A stretch of DNA of 7,686 bases from DASQFQ01 sp035633075 (GTDB lineage: Bacteria > Actinomycetota > Thermoleophilia > Solirubrobacterales > Solirubrobacteraceae). Where the stretch lies: positions 1 to 7,686 of the forward strand of contig DASQFQ010000181.1 in the NCBI GenBank assembly GCA_035633075.1, written 5' to 3'. The position numbers and the translations under genes are program-made. Under the pieces are notes generated by a model, which made no database searches, was not told where the DNA came from, and worked only from the letters and a program-made list of their open reading frames with translations. Below are positions 5,004 to 7,686 of this stretch, piece by piece (the stretch's first letter is position 1; each line of letters begins with the position of its first letter).

Positions 5004-7055
5004 GTGGCCAAGGACACCGAGAAGCTGATCCGACAGCTCTCGCTGATCTCCTACCTGATGGCGGAGCGCCGTCCCGTGACGGCGACGGAGATTCGGCGCG
5101 ACGTCGAGGGTTACTCAGACATGACCGAGGACGCGTTCGCCCGGCGCTTCTACGCCGACCGCGCCGAGCTCGACGCCCTCGGCATCCGCCTGCGCGTCGA
5201 CAAGCCCGCCGACGGCTTCACCGAGCAGGAGAACTACTCGCTCGCGCCCGAGGCCTTCCACCTGCCGCCGATCGAGTTCACCGACGCCGAGCACGCCTCG
5301 CTGCAGACCGCGCTGAGCCTGCTCGACGGCAAGTTCGCCTACGCCGAGCCCCTGCGCCTCGCCCTGCAGCAGATCACCTGGGGCCGCCCGAGCCCGCTGG
5401 AGTCGCCGACCCAGCGCTCTGTCGGGCTCGGCATCACCGGTTCGGCGGGCGGCGCCGAGCTGTCAGCCCGGCTGGCCAAGGTCGACATGGCGATCTACCG
5501 GCGCAAGCGGGTGGAGTTCGAGTACTTCACGATGCAGTCGGGCGAGGTCGCCGAGCGCAAGGTCGACCCCTACCAGCTGCTGTACCAGGGCGGCCAGTTC
5601 TACCTCGTGGGCTACGCGCACGAGCGCGACGCCGAGCGCGTCTTCCGCCTCTCGCGCATACGCGGGAAGGTCGCCTACGCCACCAAGGCCGAGCACGACT
5701 TCCAGCGCCCCGCCGACTTCGATCCCCGCGTCTACGCCAACCGCATCCCGTGGCAGCTCGGCGACGCCCTGGGGACCGCCGAGATCTGGTGCTCGGAGCG
5801 CATCGCCTGGCACGTCGAGCGCAACTTCGGGCTCTACGGCGAGATGACCGAGGCGGAGGACGGCGGGCACCTCTACCGCACGCAGTACGCGATCCCGCGC
5901 CTGCTCGTGTCCTGGGTCCTGGGGTACGGCGAGCACGTCCGCATCGCCGGCCCGTCGGAGCTGGTGCAGGAGGCGCGCGACCGCCTCGACTGCGTCGTCG
6001 AGCGCCACACCGGCGACCCCCGGGTGAGCGTCGCCGAGGGGCGGCCGCCCGTGAGCGGAGAGCACGCCGACGAGCCGCCCGCGCGCTCTCGCCAGGAGGC
6101 CGCCATCCGCCCCGAGCGCTTTGCCCGCCTCGTCACGCTCGCCTCGGTGCTGATCGCCGCCGGCCGCGAGGGCCGGCACCTGCCGGTGGCCGAGGTCTGC
6201 GAGCAGCTCCAGATCACCGAGCAGGAGCTGCGCGAGGACATCAGCGTGCTCAACGTCGTCAACTTCGGCGGCGGTGCCTACGTGCTCTATGCCGAGGTCC
6301 TACCCGGTGGGAAGATCGAGGTGGACCCCGAACCCTACTCCGACACCTTCGACCGGCCGGCGCGCCTGCTCCCGATCGAGGGCAACGCGCTGCTCGCCGC
6401 GATCGACTTCCTCGGCGTGCACCTCTCCCCCCACCTCGAGTCCGCGAAGCGCAAGCTCCAGACCGCCCTCGGAGACGTGGGCCGCGAGGGCCTCCTGGTC
6501 ACCACCGCCACGGGTGACGACGCCGAGGTCGCGCGGGTGGTCGGCAACGCCATCGAGTCCCGGCGCCGGATGCGCATCGAGTACTACTCCCCCAGCGAGG
6601 ACCGCTTCTCCGAGCGCGTGGTCGAGCCCTACGCATTGATGAACGGCCGCGAGGGTTGGTACGCGCCGAGCTGGGACGTCGAGAAGGATGGCCTGCGCCA
6701 CTTCCGGCTTGACCGCATCAAGAGCGCCACGGTGCTCGACGAGGGCTACGAGCCGCGCGCCGACGTCGACCCGATCGCCGACATCGAGGGCTGGCCACGC
6801 ACCGGCGAGGTCGGCGGCTCGCGCGTCGCCCACGTGTGGATCTCGCCCGACCAGGCGCGCTGGGCGCGCGAGGAGCGCACGGTGCTCGCCGAGCTCGCCG
6901 ACGGCGCGGTGATCGTCGAGTGGGCCTACAAGGGCGAGGACTACCTCGTCAAGGAGGTGCTCAAGGAGGCGGGCGATGCGGCGGTGCTCGAGCCCGCCGA
7001 CGCCCGCGAGGCGGTCCTCGCCGCCGCGGAGCAGCTCCTCGCTCCCAGCCGGTGA
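5004..7055 (+). CDS. pafBC: Double HTH-WYL transcriptional regulator, fused PafB-PafC type
   Basis: The 683-residue protein has two HTH-WYL modules in tandem, the layout of PafB and PafC joined in one chain. In actinobacteria, PafBC activates DNA repair genes after damage independently of LexA, and natural fusions are known. Module one: winged helix at about 5-80 (LIRQLSLISYLMAERRPVTA, EIRRDVEGY), WYL domain at about 155-230 with GGQFYLVGY and FRLSRIRG, then a WCX-like C-terminal part to about 335. A charged, Pro-rich linker covers about 337-368. Module two: HTH at about 370-430 (RFARLVTLASVLI), WYL at about 505-580 with GREGWYAPSWD and FRLDRIK, then WCX at 607-683. The three-letter motif is FYL in the first WYL and WYA in the second. 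No pup, proteasome or pafA gene is adjacent here. The GTG start follows a TAAGGT box. The stop overlaps the next gene's GTG. The DNA-damage role is inferred. Confidence 0.85.
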   Translation: MAKDTEKLIRQLSLISYLMAERRPVTATEIRRDVEGYSDMTEDAFARRFYADRAELDALGIRLRVDKPADGFTEQENYSLAPEAFHLPPIEFTDAEHASLQTALSLLDGKFAYAEPLRLALQQITWGRPSPLESPTQRSVGLGITGSAGGAELSARLAKVDMAIYRRKRVEFEYFTMQSGEVAERKVDPYQLLYQGGQFYLVGYAHERDAERVFRLSRIRGKVAYATKAEHDFQRPADFDPRVYANRIPWQLGDALGTAEIWCSERIAWHVERNFGLYGEMTEAEDGGHLYRTQYAIPRLLVSWVLGYGEHVRIAGPSELVQEARDRLDCVVERHTGDPRVSVAEGRPPVSGEHADEPPARSRQEAAIRPERFARLVTLASVLIAAGREGRHLPVAEVCEQLQITEQELREDISVLNVVNFGGGAYVLYAEVLPGGKIEVDPEPYSDTFDRPARLLPIEGNALLAAIDFLGVHLSPHLESAKRKLQTALGDVGREGLLVTTATGDDAEVARVVGNAIESRRRMRIEYYSPSEDRFSERVVEPYALMNGREGWYAPSWDVEKDGLRHFRLDRIKSATVLDEGYEPRADVDPIADIEGWPRTGEVGGSRVAHVWISPDQARWAREERTVLAELADGAVIVEWAYKGEDYLVKEVLKEAGDAAVLEPADAREAVLAAAEQLLAPSR

Positions 7056-7513
7056 GCGGCCGCGATCAGATCAGGATGTCCGCGTCGGAGGCCGAGGGCT
7101 ACCTCGAGGCCGAGCGCACGGTGATCTGCGCGACCAATGGGCATGACGGCTTCCCGCACCTGATGCCGCTCTGGTACCTCCTGCGGGACGGTCGGCTGTG
7201 GGCGTGGACCTACGCGAAGTCCCAGAAGGCGCGCAACCTCGAGCGCGACCCACGCGCGACGCTGCAGGTGGAGTCGGGCTCGACCTACGAGGAGCTGCGC
7301 GGCGTGATGCTGCGCACCGAGGCCCGGTTGCACCGCGACCCCGAGGTCGTCGAGGGCATCGCGATGGGGCTGGTCGACCGCTACAGCGGCCCTGGCCCGG
7401 AGTTCGACCCGGTCCGCGACGCCTTCCGCAAGCAGGTGCCCAAGCGGGTCGGGCTCGAGTTCGTCGAGCGCGATCGCGTCACCTGGGATCACCGCAAGCT
7501 CGGAGGCACCTGA
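7052..7513 (+). CDS. PPOX-class (pyridoxamine 5'-phosphate oxidase-like) flavin/F420-binding protein
   Basis: The 153-residue product has the split beta-barrel of the PNPOx-like family, which binds FMN, F420 or heme. Actinobacterial members are mostly F420- or FMN-dependent reductases of unknown substrate. Features in order: the opening SGRDQIRMS (2-10), strand ERTVICATNG (21-30), the cofactor-side DGFPHLMPLWY (32-42), KARNLERDPRATL (59-71), RGVMLRTEARL (83-93) and the end TWDHRKLGG (144-152). I chose the GTG at 7052 because it overlaps the regulator's TGA as GTGA and keeps the conserved opening. The ATG at 7076 would remove that opening and has AGG directly against it without spacing. The overlap implies coupled translation, so this protein should be made with the WYL regulator. 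The cofactor cannot be decided from sequence alone. Confidence 0.9.
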   Translation: MSGRDQIRMSASEAEGYLEAERTVICATNGHDGFPHLMPLWYLLRDGRLWAWTYAKSQKARNLERDPRATLQVESGSTYEELRGVMLRTEARLHRDPEVVEGIAMGLVDRYSGPGPEFDPVRDAFRKQVPKRVGLEFVERDRVTWDHRKLGGT

Positions 7514-7523
7514 TGAGCGGGCA

Positions 7524-7554
7524 GATGCGCGGCGGACGGCGGCCGCCGCGCATC
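7524..7554. terminator. Strong hairpin after the PPOX gene, probable terminator
   Basis: GATGCGCGGCGG (7524-7535) and CCGCCGCGCATC (7543-7554) form a perfect 12-bp stem with a 7-nt loop, ACGGCGG. It begins 11 nt after the PPOX stop and ends before the promoter of the next gene. There is no T-run. U-tract-free hairpins are commonly proposed as terminators in high-GC actinobacteria, so termination or 3'-end protection is likely but unproven. Confidence 0.65.
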
Positions 7555-7580
7555 ATGCGGGCGCACGCGGCGACACCCAC

Positions 7581-7586
7581 TAGGCT
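7581..7586 (+). promoter_or_regulatory. -10 box upstream of the rmlA-like gene
   Basis: TAGGCT ends 9 nt before the ATG at 7596. The transcription start would then fall 0-3 nt before the start codon. No Shine-Dalgarno lies in the intervening bases, and no convincing -35 is seen. Confidence 0.42.
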
Positions 7587-7595
7587 GGCGCCGGC

Positions 7596-7686
7596 ATGGA
7601 GAACCTCAAGGGCCTGATCCTGTCGGGCAGCAAGGGCACGCGCCTGCGCCCGATCACCCACACGTCGGCCAAGCAGCTCGTGCCCG
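7596..7686 (+). CDS. rmlA: Glucose-1-phosphate thymidylyltransferase, N-terminal part (cut by window edge)
   Basis: The first 30 codons encode the start of a sugar-1-phosphate nucleotidyltransferase of the RmlA type, which joins dTTP and glucose-1-phosphate to make dTDP-glucose for rhamnose and other deoxysugars of the cell surface. The protein opens MENLKGLILSG, followed by the nucleotide-binding loop KGTRLRP (13-19) and THTSAKQLVP (21-30); the (A/P)KQLVP run is typical of the RmlA/StrD group. The first loop reads SGSKGTRLRP, where most family members have GG in place of GS. The rest lies beyond the right edge. The ATG is the only sensible start and is preceded by a TAGGCT box. Relatives acting on other sugars (for example glucose-1-phosphate uridylyltransferase) are possible but less likely. 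Confidence 0.82.
   Translation, partial: MENLKGLILSGSKGTRLRPITHTSAKQLVP

Noticed and set aside
3950..5017. 355-codon minus-strand open frame opposite the exoribonuclease gene
   Set aside because: It is an antisense shadow typical of very GC-rich coding DNA, low in complexity and rich in Arg, Ala, Val and Gly. The plus-strand frame has a complete OB-fold/HD signature.
5463..6833. Long minus-strand frames opposite the WYL regulator
   Set aside because: They are antisense shadows without recognisable motifs. The regulator's two HTH-WYL modules account for the sequence.
1..7686. Search for CRISPR arrays, tRNA or rRNA genes, insertion sequences, attachment sites and toxin-antitoxin or defence genes
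   Set aside because: I saw no repeated spacer-repeat units, no cloverleaf or rRNA sequence, no transposase or integrase motifs, and no defence-family signatures on either strand.

Overview
The window is very GC-rich, with G or C at most third codon positions and with GTG and TTG starts beside ATG. Together with the gene families (fused PafB/PafC-type WYL regulator, EcsC-family protein, PPOX-class flavin/F420 protein, VanW-like plus YkuD L,D-transpeptidase, a wax-ester-synthase remnant) this points to a high-GC actinobacterium. A Thermoleophilia (Solirubrobacterales-like) origin is my best guess; nothing here fixes the taxonomy. It looks like ordinary chromosome. I see no rRNA, tRNA, CRISPR, transposase or phage gene.

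Layout. (1) 1-152, minus: the first 50 codons of a ribonuclease D gene that runs off the left edge. (2) 139-669: a decayed block with two divergent remnants whose ends survive while their middles are missing. One is a short-chain dehydrogenase (minus) and the other a wax ester synthase/diacylglycerol acyltransferase (plus). (3) 662-2536, minus: an exported L,D-transpeptidase downstream of an alpha/beta hydrolase. (4) 2683-3336, plus: an EcsC-family protein, convergent with (5) 3344-3934, minus: an intact short-chain dehydrogenase. (6) 3965-7513, plus: a YhaM-type OB-fold/HD 3'-5' exoribonuclease, then a 683-residue double-WYL regulator resembling a PafB-PafC fusion, then a PPOX-family protein whose GTG start overlaps the regulator's stop (GTGA). 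A strong hairpin follows. (7) 7596-7686, plus: the start of an RmlA-type glucose-1-phosphate thymidylyltransferase, cut by the right edge.

The genes do not form one pathway. Themes are RNA turnover (RNase D, YhaM), the cell envelope (L,D-transpeptidase, RmlA), small-molecule or lipid redox and hydrolysis (two SDRs, hydrolase, PPOX), and probable DNA-damage control (PafBC-like). The only tight coupling of intact genes is regulator to PPOX.

The most notable signals are the pair of internally deleted genes at 139-669 and a repeated TANNNT box 6-9 nt before several start codons, which suggests leaderless transcription. I found no convincing new multi-gene system. The non-coding stretches are all short: the longest is 146 nt (2537-2682), and 493-661 is pseudogene material.
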